Assembly (NCBI GenBank): GCA_902777835.1
Contig: CACYVC010000027.1
Coordinates: 1-34,204 of the forward strand
From: an uncultured Bacteroidales bacterium
Lineage (GTDB): Bacteria > Bacteroidota > Bacteroidia > Bacteroidales > Muribaculaceae
Direction: 5' to 3'
Length of the DNA: 34,204 nt
A program made the position numbers and the translations under genes. Below the pieces are notes generated by a model, which did not search any database, was not told the origin of the DNA, and was given only the letters and a program-made list of their open reading frames with translations. Position 1 is the stretch's first letter; every line of letters starts with the position of its first letter. This document shows positions 15,645 to 25,054 of the stretch, piece by piece.

Positions 15645-16965
15645 TTTTTACTGGTATTTCTGATGGATTGCGAGCATCAAGGCCACTAGGCAGCTTGTTG
15701 CCGTCATCCTTATTCTTTCCGTTTACATTATTGGCAATGGTGCGGCTCACACTGAGCATCACACCAATAGCAATACTGGTGACCAAAATTGATGTACCAC
15801 CCTTTGAGATTAGCGGCAACGGCTCACCCGACACTGGGAACACGCCCGTGTTGATGGCCATGTGGAACAGCGCCTGGAACGTAATCATCGCCGCCATACC
15901 AATGATTAGCAGCGCTGGTAGCACACGATGACATCGCCTCGCTATCATCGCCGCTCGAGAGAGAAGCCACAGATACAAGATTATCACAAAGATGCCACCC
16001 ACAAGGCCTATCTCCTCCATGATAATAGAGAAAATGTAATCGCTGAAAGCCAGTGGCAGACGGCTGCACTCGCGCGAGTTGCCTATGCCCACGCCCCACA
16101 CTCTGCCATGAGCCTGAGCCATGATTGAGAACATCTCTTGCGAGTTCTCGCTGGTGATAGAGTCGTGAATCAACTCATCGCGATGAAGCCAGTTGTAGAT
16201 ACGGCCTTTGCGCATGCTGTGGCGATTTACAATCTTGCTCTTGTCAACAGACACAGCTTTGTTGTCTTGAATGGCAGTAACCTGACGCATATTCTCCTCG
16301 CGCTTGTCGCTGAGGTCTTTCCACACCCAGAACAGGCCACCCACAACAGCATAGATAGCCAACACGGCAATCAACTTCTTGATGCGCGCACCACCTACCA
16401 CAAACATTGCTGCACTGATGGCCATCAACAGCAGAGTATTAGTCAAACCACTGTTAATCATCAAAGCGCCAAAGACAGCGACTAACGCTGCCGATATGGT
16501 AACGCCCATGGTCGATACGTCTCGGTCTCCTTGGTTTTTTGCCATAATATAGGCGAGCGCTGTTACAGCCGATAGCTTTGCCAGCTCCGAAGGCTGCACC
16601 GACAGGCCGATTAGCGGGATTGTGAACGCACGCTGCGCTCCATTAACCACCTCACCGGCCACCATTACATAGATTAGCGCCACCATGGTGAAAATCCATA
16701 GCAACGGGATGAGCACCAACAGCAGTATCTTGTTGTTGTAGTTGACACGACTCAAACCCACAACAAAAACTCCACCAATGACCAAATATGCCACTTGCTT
16801 GATGATGGGCTCATACACACCCATCATGGCCACATCGCGGCTCGATGCCGAATAGGACTCCACTATCGACAACACCACCAGAGTGAGGTAGATACCCCAA
16901 ATCCAAGGGTCGCCATAGCGCTGCGACATCTCTCTATATCTTGATACTCTCTCTTTCTCGCTCAT
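15628..16965 (-). CDS. ftsW: Septal peptidoglycan glycosyltransferase FtsW
   Basis: 445 residues. SEDS-family polymerase that makes septal glycan strands from lipid II together with FtsI. About nine to ten membrane segments are visible. Characteristic stretches are IPLIGLSVQPSELAKLSA (about 126-143), AQAHGRVWGVGIGNS with nearby LPLAFSDYIFSIIMEEIGLV in the large periplasmic loop and following helix, and GEPLPLISKGGTS near the C-terminus, all SEDS signatures. The loop between the middle helices (about 218-290) is rich in charged residues. It overlaps murG by 17 bases and follows murD after 27 bases. Confidence 0.95.
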   Translation of the reverse strand: MSEKERVSRYREMSQRYGDPWIWGIYLTLVVLSIVESYSASSRDVAMMGVYEPIIKQVAYLVIGGVFVVGLSRVNYNNKILLLVLIPLLWIFTMVALIYVMVAGEVVNGAQRAFTIPLIGLSVQPSELAKLSAVTALAYIMAKNQGDRDVSTMGVTISAALVAVFGALMINSGLTNTLLLMAISAAMFVVGGARIKKLIAVLAIYAVVGGLFWVWKDLSDKREENMRQVTAIQDNKAVSVDKSKIVNRHSMRKGRIYNWLHRDELIHDSITSENSQEMFSIMAQAHGRVWGVGIGNSRECSRLPLAFSDYIFSIIMEEIGLVGGIFVIILYLWLLSRAAMIARRCHRVLPALLIIGMAAMITFQALFHMAINTGVFPVSGEPLPLISKGGTSILVTSIAIGVMLSVSRTIANNVNGKNKDDGNKLPSGLDARNPSEIPVKNEWKN

Positions 16966-16992
16966 ATCAGCTTTTGTGAGTTGCGCTACAGG

Positions 16993-18330
16993 TTATTGCA
17001 AATTATTCACACACTCCTTAAATTGCTCGCCACGGTCCTCGTAGCTCTTGAACAGGTCGAAACTGGCGCAGCAAGGCGACAGTAGCACTGTGCTGCCATC
17101 CTTGGCGAGCGCATGGCATTTCTCGACACATTCTTTCATGCTGCGCGCGTCTTCTATCACTGGCACTTTGCCATCGAAGAATGCATGCAGCTTAGTGTTG
17201 TCCACGCCTAGGCACACCATGGCGACAACTTTCTCTTTTACAAAGGCCTCTATCTCGCTGTAGTCATTACCCTTGTCCTTGCCACCGAGGATTAGCACCA
17301 CGGGGTCGGTCATGCTCTCCAAGGCATACCAAGTAGAGTTGACATTGGTAGCCTTAGAGTCGTTGATATATCTCACTCCGTTGAGCGTGCGCACATACTC
17401 GAGGCGGTGCTCCACAGCCTCAAAGTTGGCGAGCGCCTTGCGGATGTTTTCTTTCTTGATTTCGAGCAAGGTAGCGCTGATACCTGCCGCCATAGAGTTG
17501 TAGATGTTATGAAGGCCTTTCAGCGCCAGCTCGCTGCTAGGCATCTGCCACTCATCGCCCTCCACATTGAAGCACAACGTGCCATCGCTCAGGTAGGCGG
17601 TGCACGACTTGTCGTCGCGGGCACTGAAGGGGAAGAAGCGCGCCTCGCTCTTCATGCTCTTGAGCTGAGCCGAGATGATGGGGTCGTCCTCCCAATAAAT
17701 GAAAGCGTCTTCACTAGTCTGGTTCTGCATGATGCGGAACTTGGCGGCGGCATAGTTTTCCATCTTGTAGTCATAGCGGTCGAGGTGGTCAGGGGTGATA
17801 TTGAGCATCACAGCAATGTTGGCGCGGAAGTCATACATGTTGTCGAGCTGGAAACTGCTAAGCTCAATGACATACACGTCGTGCTTCTCAGTGGCCACCT
17901 GCATAGCCAGACTCTTACCGACATTACCGGCAAGCCCCACATTAAGCCCTGCTTCCTTCAAGATGTGATAGGTTAGCAAGGTTGTGGTGGTCTTGCCGTT
18001 ACTGCCAGTAATGCACACCATCTTAGCGTCGGTGTAGCGGCCTGCAAGCTCTATCTCAGAGATCACAGGAATGTTTTTAGCCATCGCTTTGGCGATAAGC
18101 GGCGCTGTAAGGGGCACACCAGGACTTTTCACTATCTCGTCGGCTCCCAGCACCTTTTCCTCGGTGTGGTGACCTTCTTCCCAAGCGATATCCCACTTGT
18201 CGAGAATTTCCTTGTAGCGTGGAGCTATGGTTCCCATATCGGTGAGCCACACATCCATACCCTTAACTTTGCCTAGCACGGCAGCTCCAACGCCGCTCTC
18301 TCCGCCTCCTATAACTACTAAACTTTTCAT
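16993..18330 (-). CDS. murD: UDP-N-acetylmuramoylalanine--D-glutamate ligase
   Basis: 445 residues. Cytoplasmic ATP-dependent ligase that adds D-Glu to UDP-MurNAc-L-Ala. Starts with the UDP-binding MKSLVVIGGGESGVGAAVLG. ATP-binding GSNGKTTT (109-116), NITPDHLDRYDYKMENYAAAK in the centre, and INDSKATNVNST, the C-terminal-domain signature. Length is normal. It sits between mraY (62-base gap) and ftsW (27-base gap), the usual dcw order. Confidence 0.97.
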   Translation of the reverse strand: MKSLVVIGGGESGVGAAVLGKVKGMDVWLTDMGTIAPRYKEILDKWDIAWEEGHHTEEKVLGADEIVKSPGVPLTAPLIAKAMAKNIPVISEIELAGRYTDAKMVCITGSNGKTTTTLLTYHILKEAGLNVGLAGNVGKSLAMQVATEKHDVYVIELSSFQLDNMYDFRANIAVMLNITPDHLDRYDYKMENYAAAKFRIMQNQTSEDAFIYWEDDPIISAQLKSMKSEARFFPFSARDDKSCTAYLSDGTLCFNVEGDEWQMPSSELALKGLHNIYNSMAAGISATLLEIKKENIRKALANFEAVEHRLEYVRTLNGVRYINDSKATNVNSTWYALESMTDPVVLILGGKDKGNDYSEIEAFVKEKVVAMVCLGVDNTKLHAFFDGKVPVIEDARSMKECVEKCHALAKDGSTVLLSPCCASFDLFKSYEDRGEQFKECVNNLQ

Positions 18331-18392
18331 TTACTAATCTAAAATTTTTTAATACTCGTTTTTACTATGATGACTCAATTTTTTTTCTCTAT

Positions 18393-19727
18393 TTATCTCA
18401 CTTTAAGTGTTATTATTGTCAATGCTGCCAGGATGATGGTGAAAATCCAGAAACGCAGCGTGATTTTCGACTCATGGAACCGGTTGCGAGGCCAGTTGCG
18501 GAACACATACTTGCACTCGGGGTCCAAATCCTTGTCGAGTTTGCGGAAGTTGTCATGAATCGGGGTCGAACGGAACACCCTCACCTTCTTGCCCTTGTGC
18601 TTATAGTACTTGAACACCTGGGTTTGGATAATCACCGTGAGGCTCTCCATCAGGAACACACCGCACAAGATGGGCACCAGCAACTCCTTGTGGATAATCA
18701 CAGCACACACGCCAATGATACCGCCAATGGTCAATGAACCCGTGTCGCCCATAAACATCTGGGCGGGGTAGGCATTATACCACAGGAAACCGATGAGAGC
18801 ACCGACAAAGGCGCACATAAACACCACAAGCTCTTGACTGTCGGGGATATACATGATGTTGAGGTAGGAGGCATACTCGAAATTGGAACTCACATAAGCG
18901 AGTATGCCCAGCGCCACACCGATAATCGCCGAGTTGCCGGCACACATGCCGTCCATGCCGTCGTTGAGGTTGGCACCGTTGCTCACCGCAGTCACCACCA
19001 AAATTACCATAATCACAAACACTATCCATCCTGCTGCACCACTGAAGCTCCCCATCCATTTGGTGATTGCTCCATAGTCAAGGTTATGGTTCTTCACAAA
19101 GGGGATAGTGGTCTTGAGCGACTTCTCGGCTTTATCTTTGTGCACCACAACTGTTTTCTGCTCGTTTTTAGCGATATCTTCGGTACCCTCGTGTGTGGCA
19201 GGTGTCACCAATGCCTCTTGGGTGGCAACTGTTACACGCTCCATGTTCTCGTGCATCACCACATCGGGACTGAGCCACAGCACCAAACCCACAATGAGAC
19301 CTATACTCACCTGGCCCACAATTTTGTACTTACCCTTCAGGCCTTCTTTGTGCTTGCGGTAAATTTTGATGTAGTCGTCGCAGAAGCCCAGAAATCCCAG
19401 CCACACAGTGGTGATAATCATCAGTATGATGTAGATGTTGCGCATGCGACCAAGCAACAGCACGGGAAGCAGAATGGCGGTGATAATCACTAAGCCACCC
19501 ATCGATGGGGTGCCCACCTTCTTCTCGCCAAATGGGTCGATTGACGCATCGCGCTGGGTCTCCCCTATCTTGCGCTTGCGCATGTAGTGAATGAACTTCT
19601 CTCCCAGCCATGCCGAGAGTACTAGCGACAAGATGAGCGTGAGCAACGCACGAAACGAGATATACTGCCACATGTGCGCGCCTGGAATATTGTATTGCTC
19701 TAAAAATCTAAATAAGTAGTAAAGCAT
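18393..19727 (-). CDS. mraY: Phospho-N-acetylmuramoyl-pentapeptide transferase
   Basis: 444 residues. Polytopic inner-membrane enzyme that moves phospho-MurNAc-pentapeptide to undecaprenyl phosphate, giving lipid I. Conserved blocks: GTPSMGGLVI (72-81), GFCDDYIKIYRKHKEGLKGK (114-133) with the Asp pair 117-118, NLNDGMDGMCAG (253-264) and AQMFMGDTGSLTIGG (322-336). The block that reads PIHHHFE in most MraY is PIHDNFR here (389-395). A hydrophilic insertion of about 50 residues (157-210) separates two helices. I believe both variants are common in Bacteroidales but cannot confirm it here. Confidence 0.95.
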   Translation of the reverse strand: MLYYLFRFLEQYNIPGAHMWQYISFRALLTLILSLVLSAWLGEKFIHYMRKRKIGETQRDASIDPFGEKKVGTPSMGGLVIITAILLPVLLLGRMRNIYIILMIITTVWLGFLGFCDDYIKIYRKHKEGLKGKYKIVGQVSIGLIVGLVLWLSPDVVMHENMERVTVATQEALVTPATHEGTEDIAKNEQKTVVVHKDKAEKSLKTTIPFVKNHNLDYGAITKWMGSFSGAAGWIVFVIMVILVVTAVSNGANLNDGMDGMCAGNSAIIGVALGILAYVSSNFEYASYLNIMYIPDSQELVVFMCAFVGALIGFLWYNAYPAQMFMGDTGSLTIGGIIGVCAVIIHKELLVPILCGVFLMESLTVIIQTQVFKYYKHKGKKVRVFRSTPIHDNFRKLDKDLDPECKYVFRNWPRNRFHESKITLRFWIFTIILAALTIITLKVR

Positions 19728-19740
19728 AGCTTAATATTTT

Positions 19741-19796
19741 TAGTTCTTAGTTCTTTCTAGACTTAACTGAAAACTGATAACTGAAAACTGATATCT
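19741..19796 (-). repeat. 7-bp tandem repeat between murE and mraY
   Basis: About eight degenerate 7-base units. In the mRNA sense they read AGTTTTC AGTTATC AGTTTTC AGTTAAG, then weaker units. It fills the whole gap between the murE stop and the mraY start. Confidence 0.85.
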
Positions 19797-21261
19797 ACTT
19801 TTCCGTCTCAAAAATCTTCATTATCTCCTCTCGGTCGTCGAAGTGGTGCTTCACACCCTTGATTTCCTGATAGTCCTCATGGCCTTTGCCAGCTACCATA
19901 ACCACATCGCCACTCTGAGCAAGCTGGCACGCTACCTTGATAGCTTGACGGCGGTCGGTGATAGTGAGGGTGGTGGGCAGTTTCTCGGCAGGAACGCCCA
20001 CTTGCATCTCGCGCAGAATCTCATCGGGGTCCTCATTGCGGGGGTTATCGCTAGTGAGAATTACACGGTCGCTGCGCATCACGGCCTCACGAGCCATGAT
20101 GGGACGCTTGCCCTTGTCGCGGTTGCCACCACAGCCACACACTGTGATGAGCTGGCCCTTGCCCTTGAGCACCTCGTTCACTGCGTCAAGCACATTGACG
20201 AGAGCGTCGGGGGTGTGGGCATAATCCACGATGGCAGTGTAGCCACGTGGCGAGCGCAATGTCTGGAAGCGGCCTGCCACTGGCACAAGTTTGCTCATCG
20301 ACACGAGTACCTCATCGCGGTTCCATCCCAGGAGCAGTCCAGCGGCATATACCGCAGTGAGGTTATAGGCGTTAAACCGACCTGTGAACATCACCTCGAG
20401 TTCGGTGTCGTTGATAATGAGTGAGGTGCCGTCGAGGCGGTCTTCCACTACTCGGCACTTGAAGTCGGCAAGCGACCGCAGCGAGTAGGTATATTTCTTA
20501 GCTCTTGTGTTCTGCACCATTACGGTTCCCACCTTGTCGTCAACATTCACCACAGCAAAGGCGTCACTACCCAGCGAGTCGAAGAACATCTTCTTGGCGG
20601 CGATGTAGTTATCAACTGTGCCATGGTAGTCGAGGTGATCACGTGTAAGATTAGTGAAGATGCCACCGGCAAACTCCAAACCGTCGATGCGGTGCTGTGA
20701 ACAGGCATGGGAGCTCACCTCCATGAAGGCGTAGTCGCAACCGGCTTCCACCATGTCGTGGAGCAGGCGGTTGAGGGTCAAGTGGTCGGGAGTGGTCTGC
20801 TTGGCAGGTTCCACTCTCTCGTCGATGATGTTCTGAACTGTTGACAGCAGGCCAGCCTTATAACCCAGCAAGCGGGCAAGCTCATAGAGCAAGGTGGCGA
20901 TAGTGGTCTTGCCATTAGTGCCAGTAACGCCCACAAGGCGAAGTCTTGACGATGGATGGTCATACCATGCGCTGGCAAGACGAGCCAGAGCCACAGTGCT
21001 ATCGGGCACTTGGATATATGTCACTTGCGACGAGAGCTCTTCGGGAAGAGTCTCGCACACCACAGCAGCGGCACCGTTCTGTGTCACTTGTGGCAAGAAT
21101 TGATGGGCATCGACCGCAACGCCGCGCACTGCCACAAAGAGGCAGCCTTCTTTCACGAGCCTGGAGTCGCACACCACGTCGTTTATCATCTTGCTGGTGT
21201 CGCCTATTACCTGCAACACCTCAATGTCATTTATCAGTTTCTCTATTGTTTTAGCCTTCAT
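19795..21261 (-). CDS. murE: UDP-MurNAc-tripeptide synthetase (meso-DAP type)
   Basis: 488 residues. Cytoplasmic ligase adding the third stem-peptide residue. ATP-binding GVTGTNGKTT (111-120), TTPDHLTLNRLL substrate loop (156-167), the Lys in AAKKMFFD (about 223-224) that is carbamylated in the family, IVDYAHTPDAL (344-354) and SDNPRNEDP (404-412). The DNPR motif (405-408) marks meso-diaminopimelate specificity, as expected for a Gram-negative envelope. Start 14 bases after the ftsI stop. Confidence 0.97.
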   Translation of the reverse strand: MKAKTIEKLINDIEVLQVIGDTSKMINDVVCDSRLVKEGCLFVAVRGVAVDAHQFLPQVTQNGAAAVVCETLPEELSSQVTYIQVPDSTVALARLASAWYDHPSSRLRLVGVTGTNGKTTIATLLYELARLLGYKAGLLSTVQNIIDERVEPAKQTTPDHLTLNRLLHDMVEAGCDYAFMEVSSHACSQHRIDGLEFAGGIFTNLTRDHLDYHGTVDNYIAAKKMFFDSLGSDAFAVVNVDDKVGTVMVQNTRAKKYTYSLRSLADFKCRVVEDRLDGTSLIINDTELEVMFTGRFNAYNLTAVYAAGLLLGWNRDEVLVSMSKLVPVAGRFQTLRSPRGYTAIVDYAHTPDALVNVLDAVNEVLKGKGQLITVCGCGGNRDKGKRPIMAREAVMRSDRVILTSDNPRNEDPDEILREMQVGVPAEKLPTTLTITDRRQAIKVACQLAQSGDVVMVAGKGHEDYQEIKGVKHHFDDREEIMKIFETEK

Positions 21262-21275
21262 ACTTTTATTCTTTA

Positions 21276-23372
21276 TTATATTTCTAAGGTCAAATTTATC
21301 ATTGTGCCTTTGTTGTACCCAGAACCGGCTGGCAGACTCTGACTAACCACACGTCCCTTACCAGAGAAGCGCACATTCAAACCCTGTTTTTCAAGGCACT
21401 CTAGAGCCTCACGAATGGTCATTCCACACACGTTGGGCACTCCCGAAGCAGGACGGGATGGGGCGTTGAACATCTTTGTCTCAGCCGAACCCAGAAAACT
21501 GCGTAAGTCATTGATCAGATTGCTATTACTTAAATAAAACAAGGTCGGAGCTTTATCATACTTTACCTTTGTCGAGCTAGTGCGCTTGGCCTCAGAGGCT
21601 GAATCATAGTTGTTGTTGTTACCAAGCAAACCACAGGCATACATCTTCTCAGCAATGTTGCGAAGCACTACACCACTGCTGGCGGCAGCACCACGGTTAG
21701 CACGAAGCATCAACACGATGCAGCTGTATTTGGGGGCATCATAAGGGAAAAAGCCGCAAAATGCCAGACGTTTCTCGTCACCGTAGCTGCCGTCACTTCT
21801 AACGGTATAGGCAGTTCCAGTCTTGCCGGCAATCTCCACAATATTGCTCTGAACAGACCTGCGGGCAGTACCAGCATTGCCATACACCACATCTCGCAGC
21901 ATGATGCGCAACTTCTCGGCATTCTCGGGACTGCACACCTGCTGGCGGATATAGGTAATAGGCACTATAGAATCGTGGTCGCTACCTGGACGAGTGAGTT
22001 TTTTCACCAGGTGTGGACGCACATACTTGCCGTCATTGGCGATAGCATTATACATGGCAAGAGTGTGCAACGGCGGGATGAGGGTAGCATAACCATAGGC
22101 CATGCGCGTAAGTGCCACACGGTCCCTGTTGGCATGCCCCAATTTAGAAATTATCGGTTCCTGCTCACCGCCAATGCCAGAGTTGAAGGGCTCAAAGAAA
22201 CCCATCTCTTCTAGCCTCTGGCGGAAGCCATCAGGATTTTTCTCATATTTTTTGAGGATAATCTTCGACATGCCCACATTGCTCGACATCTCTATAATCT
22301 GACGGGGAGTCATGGCACCACCATGCGAGTCTTTGATTACGCTTTGGCCATATTCCATTACCGAACTTCCATTAGTAACAGCCGCGTTGATGTCATCAAC
22401 GATGCCATCTTCAAGTGCCACCATCATTGAAATGGGCTTCATTACCGAGCCTGGCTCATAGCCGAGCACAGCATTGTTGCGGCCTTCGTAATAGTCCTGA
22501 AGTTTTTCGCTCCATTCCAGGTTAGATATGGCCTTGATTTCGCCGGTCTGCACCTCCATCAACACACAAGTGCCCCACACAGCATCGGTTTCTTTGCAAA
22601 TCTTATACAGCTCATTCTCCACGATGTCTTGCAACTGCACATTGATGGTCGTGGTGATGTCATAGCCGGGCACTGCCGGTGTGCTCTCCCAGTCAACAAT
22701 GCGATTAGTGAGCTGGATGCGGCGCTTCACGCCAGGCACACCATAGAGCAGTGAGTCGAGGGCCATCTCAAGCCCCGATCGGCCATGCTGTCCTTCCATG
22801 TTTTCTACCTCGCCCACATTGCCAATGCTTCGTGATGCCATCTGACCATAGGGTTTTACTCGCTTTACTACTGGGTCAGAATAGAAGCCGTTCTTATTCT
22901 TTGGCAAACTGAGGAACGGGAATGATTTAAGGCGCACAAACTGTGCATGTGTTAATCCGGTAAATAATGGATAGACTTTATTATTATGAGCTTCAAACTG
23001 TTTCATTAACTCTTTCTTCCAATCGCTGGCACTTTTCTTATTCTCACAGAAAGCCTGCAAACTGTCGCATAGCACATTAACACTATCCATAAAACTACTG
23101 CGCGAAAAACCTTCACAGGTCCAGTCAATGCGCGCGGTATAATAATTCAGGTTTGCGGCAAGCACACTACCGTTATCTGAAAGCAAACGACCACGCTCGG
23201 GAGGCAAAATTGTCTCCTTTGTGAGGATACTGTCGGCTTTGTTGTTCCATTCTTTGGCATGCACAACTGAAATCTTAAACATGTTGTAGATAATCGCCGC
23301 AGTAAAAAGTAGGATTATTGATATCACAAAAAGATATCGAAGCAGGATGTGTTGTTTGTTGGAGGTCTTCAT
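21276..23372 (-). CDS. ftsI: Septal transpeptidase FtsI (PBP) with C-terminal PASTA domain
   Basis: 698 residues. Class B penicillin-binding protein that cross-links septal peptidoglycan. Membrane helix at about 11-32, a dimerisation/pedestal domain, then the transpeptidase domain with the nucleophile motif SVMK (Ser309-Lys312), SSN (363-365) and KTG (517-519). A C-terminal PASTA domain (about 644-698, VPNVCGMTIREALECL to the end) follows a short linker. PASTA-bearing FtsI is common in Bacteroidetes but absent from E. coli FtsI. The start overlaps the ftsL stop by 4 bases (ATGA). Confidence 0.96.
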   Translation of the reverse strand: MKTSNKQHILLRYLFVISIILLFTAAIIYNMFKISVVHAKEWNNKADSILTKETILPPERGRLLSDNGSVLAANLNYYTARIDWTCEGFSRSSFMDSVNVLCDSLQAFCENKKSASDWKKELMKQFEAHNNKVYPLFTGLTHAQFVRLKSFPFLSLPKNKNGFYSDPVVKRVKPYGQMASRSIGNVGEVENMEGQHGRSGLEMALDSLLYGVPGVKRRIQLTNRIVDWESTPAVPGYDITTTINVQLQDIVENELYKICKETDAVWGTCVLMEVQTGEIKAISNLEWSEKLQDYYEGRNNAVLGYEPGSVMKPISMMVALEDGIVDDINAAVTNGSSVMEYGQSVIKDSHGGAMTPRQIIEMSSNVGMSKIILKKYEKNPDGFRQRLEEMGFFEPFNSGIGGEQEPIISKLGHANRDRVALTRMAYGYATLIPPLHTLAMYNAIANDGKYVRPHLVKKLTRPGSDHDSIVPITYIRQQVCSPENAEKLRIMLRDVVYGNAGTARRSVQSNIVEIAGKTGTAYTVRSDGSYGDEKRLAFCGFFPYDAPKYSCIVLMLRANRGAAASSGVVLRNIAEKMYACGLLGNNNNYDSASEAKRTSSTKVKYDKAPTLFYLSNSNLINDLRSFLGSAETKMFNAPSRPASGVPNVCGMTIREALECLEKQGLNVRFSGKGRVVSQSLPAGSGYNKGTMINLTLEI

Positions 23373-23749
23373 TGTGCTGTGAGCTTATAAGGTGGTTCTT
23401 TTGATAAATTAAGATCTATTCCCATCGAATCAACGTAGGTTTTCATCTGGCTTTCCAGAATGCGAGAATTGTAACGAGAGCTGGCATCAACAAAATCGGT
23501 GCTCGCATTGTTGAGCATCACCTTCATGCTGCCAAGTTTAGCCTTATCGCTCTGATACACATACTTGTTGGAGATATACATCAACATCATCACCGTGCCA
23601 GCAACCACATAAATCCAGTAACGCTTGAAGAATCCAAGCGAGAGAAAAGAGCGACCCTGCAACAAGCGCTGTATCAGCACTATGGGGTTGAGGGTGAAAG
23701 CATCCTCATCTTTCTCTATTTTCTGTTTTTTCTTACTGTCTTTTGCCAT
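23369..23749 (-). CDS. FtsL-like small division protein
   Basis: 126 residues: a charged Lys-rich cytoplasmic part (1-40), one membrane helix (about 44-60) and a short extracytoplasmic helical part. It holds the ftsL position between rsmH and ftsI, which is the main basis for the call because FtsL proteins are poorly conserved. It is translationally coupled to ftsI (4-base ATGA overlap). In Bacteroidetes this position encodes an FtsL-like protein, so the assignment is good although sequence similarity to E. coli FtsL cannot be claimed. Confidence 0.8.
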   Translation of the reverse strand: MAKDSKKKQKIEKDEDAFTLNPIVLIQRLLQGRSFLSLGFFKRYWIYVVAGTVMMLMYISNKYVYQSDKAKLGSMKVMLNNASTDFVDASSRYNSRILESQMKTYVDSMGIDLNLSKEPPYKLTAQ

Positions 23750-23802
23750 ATCGGTGATGTGATATATCTAAATAATTTACAATCTTAAACTGATGAACTC
23801 TA

Positions 23803-23840
23803 AAATAACTATGAACTGTGAACTATAAACTCTGAACTTT
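23803..23840 (-). repeat. 7-bp tandem repeat between rsmH and ftsL, overlapping the rsmH stop
   Basis: In the mRNA sense: AGTTCAG AGTTTAT AGTTCAC AGTTCAT AGTTATT. The first units encode the last residues and stop codon of rsmH, so the tract reaches into the coding end. Confidence 0.85.
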
Positions 23841-24740
23841 TTCAGCAATGCGGAGTTTGGCGCTGCGTGAGCGTGGATTACGCTCCACTTCCTCGTCGCT
23901 TGCGACAATCACCTTGTTGTTGATGAGCTTCCACGGAGTATTAACCTTGCCAAAGAAATCTTTTTCAACTTTACCCTCCACATTGCCGCTGCGCATGAAG
24001 TTCTTCACTAAGCGGTCCTCGAGCGAGTGGTAGGTGATAATCACGAGGCGACCACCAGGTTTAAGAACCTCGAGCGACTGGTTGAGCAACCGCTTGAGGA
24101 CGTCAATCTCGTTATTAACCTCGATGCGCAACGCCTGAAACACTTGTGCCAGCTCTTTCTTCTCCTGGCTCTTGCGGATGAATGGCGATACCACCTCAAC
24201 CAAGCGGCCTGTGGTGGTTATCTCACCTGCATTTCGAGCCTTGACGATGGCGCTCGCCATGCGGCGCGACTGCTTGAGCTCGCCATAGAGGTAAAGCACC
24301 GAGGCGAGTTGCTCTTCGTCATAGCTATTCACTATCGACGCAGCATCTACCTTGCTGTCGCGGTTCATGCGCATGTCAAGACGACTGTCGTGCCTGAATG
24401 AGAAGCCGCGCTCACTATCGTCGAAATGGTGGAACGACACACCTAGGTCGGCAAGAATGCCATCTACCTCATCAACACCGTAATAGCGCAAAAAATTCTT
24501 CAAAAATGAGAAATTGCTATGTACAAAAGTAAATCGGCTGTCATTCAACCTATTAGCCCAAGCGTCTATATCCTGATCTAGCGAGAAAAGACGACCTTTG
24601 TCACCCAACTTTTCTATGATTGCACGACTATGACCACCACCCCCGAAAGTGACATCCACATAGATGCCTTTAGGGTTGATATTCAACCCATTAATAGTCT
24701 CCTCAAGGAGTGCGGGAATATGATACTCTGTTGGGGTCAT
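23823..24740 (-). CDS. rsmH: 16S rRNA (cytosine-1402-N4)-methyltransferase
   Basis: 305 residues. SAM-dependent methylase of C1402 in 16S rRNA (formerly MraW), a usual member of the dcw cluster. SAM-binding DVTFGGGGHSRAI (about 29-41), DLGVSFHHFDDSERGFSFR (about 97-115) and ITYHSLEDRLVKNFMR near the C-terminus are family hallmarks. The last residues (VQSL) are encoded by the heptad repeat that runs into the next gap. This is the first gene of the run; MraZ, normally upstream, is missing. Confidence 0.97.
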   Translation of the reverse strand: MTPTEYHIPALLEETINGLNINPKGIYVDVTFGGGGHSRAIIEKLGDKGRLFSLDQDIDAWANRLNDSRFTFVHSNFSFLKNFLRYYGVDEVDGILADLGVSFHHFDDSERGFSFRHDSRLDMRMNRDSKVDAASIVNSYDEEQLASVLYLYGELKQSRRMASAIVKARNAGEITTTGRLVEVVSPFIRKSQEKKELAQVFQALRIEVNNEIDVLKRLLNQSLEVLKPGGRLVIITYHSLEDRLVKNFMRSGNVEGKVEKDFFGKVNTPWKLINNKVIVASDEEVERNPRSRSAKLRIAEKVQSL

Positions 24741-24787
24741 TTTACTCGTTTTTTAGTTGGAATTTTTCGGCTTTCGCTTTCAGGGTG

Positions 24788-24819
24788 TAAAATTACAAAC
24801 AAAAACTGGAATTTACAAA
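24788..24819 (-). promoter_or_regulatory. Promoter of the dcw operon
   Basis: Minus-strand TTTG (24816-24819), 20 bases, then TAATTTTA (24788-24795), which differs from TAnnTTTG only in the last base. It predicts a 5' leader of about 40 bases before rsmH. No other promoter as good was noticed before serS. Confidence 0.6.
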
Positions 24820-24849
24820 TCCAAACGGAAGAATTTTCATTTATTTATC

Positions 24850-24890
24850 AAAAAGTTATTAACAAGCCTGTTGATAAGTTGTTAAGCGGT
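24850..24890. promoter_or_regulatory. DnaA-box-like inverted elements in the rsmH/protease gap
   Basis: TTATTAACA (24857-24865) and, inverted, TTATCAACA (24869-24877 on the minus strand) lie 3 bases apart; TTAACAA/TTGTTAA (about 24860-24884) forms an inverted repeat. Both nine-mers resemble the DnaA box TTATCCACA with two and one changes. A 17-base stretch here (AAAAAGTTATTAACAAG, 24850-24866) recurs exactly at 33774-33790. Function unproven. The remainder of this 388-base gap holds the two divergent promoters and nothing else I can identify. Confidence 0.35.
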
Positions 24891-25046
24891 TGATTATCAG
24901 AATACTCTCCATTTTGCCAATATTTTTTGCTATTGTAAACTATTCCCATTTGAAAAGTCCAGCAAAAGGGCGTATTTAAGAGCCTGTTTTCGCTGATTTT
25001 TTGTATAGATATACTGAATAAATTTTCACAACTTAAATTTTTTATT

Positions 25047-25054
25047 TATATTTG
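25047..25054 (+). promoter_or_regulatory. Promoter (-7 box) of the C10 protease gene
   Basis: Exact TATATTTG, 74 bases before the start codon. The -33 position has a T run (TTTT at 25023-25026) rather than TTTG. Confidence 0.6.
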
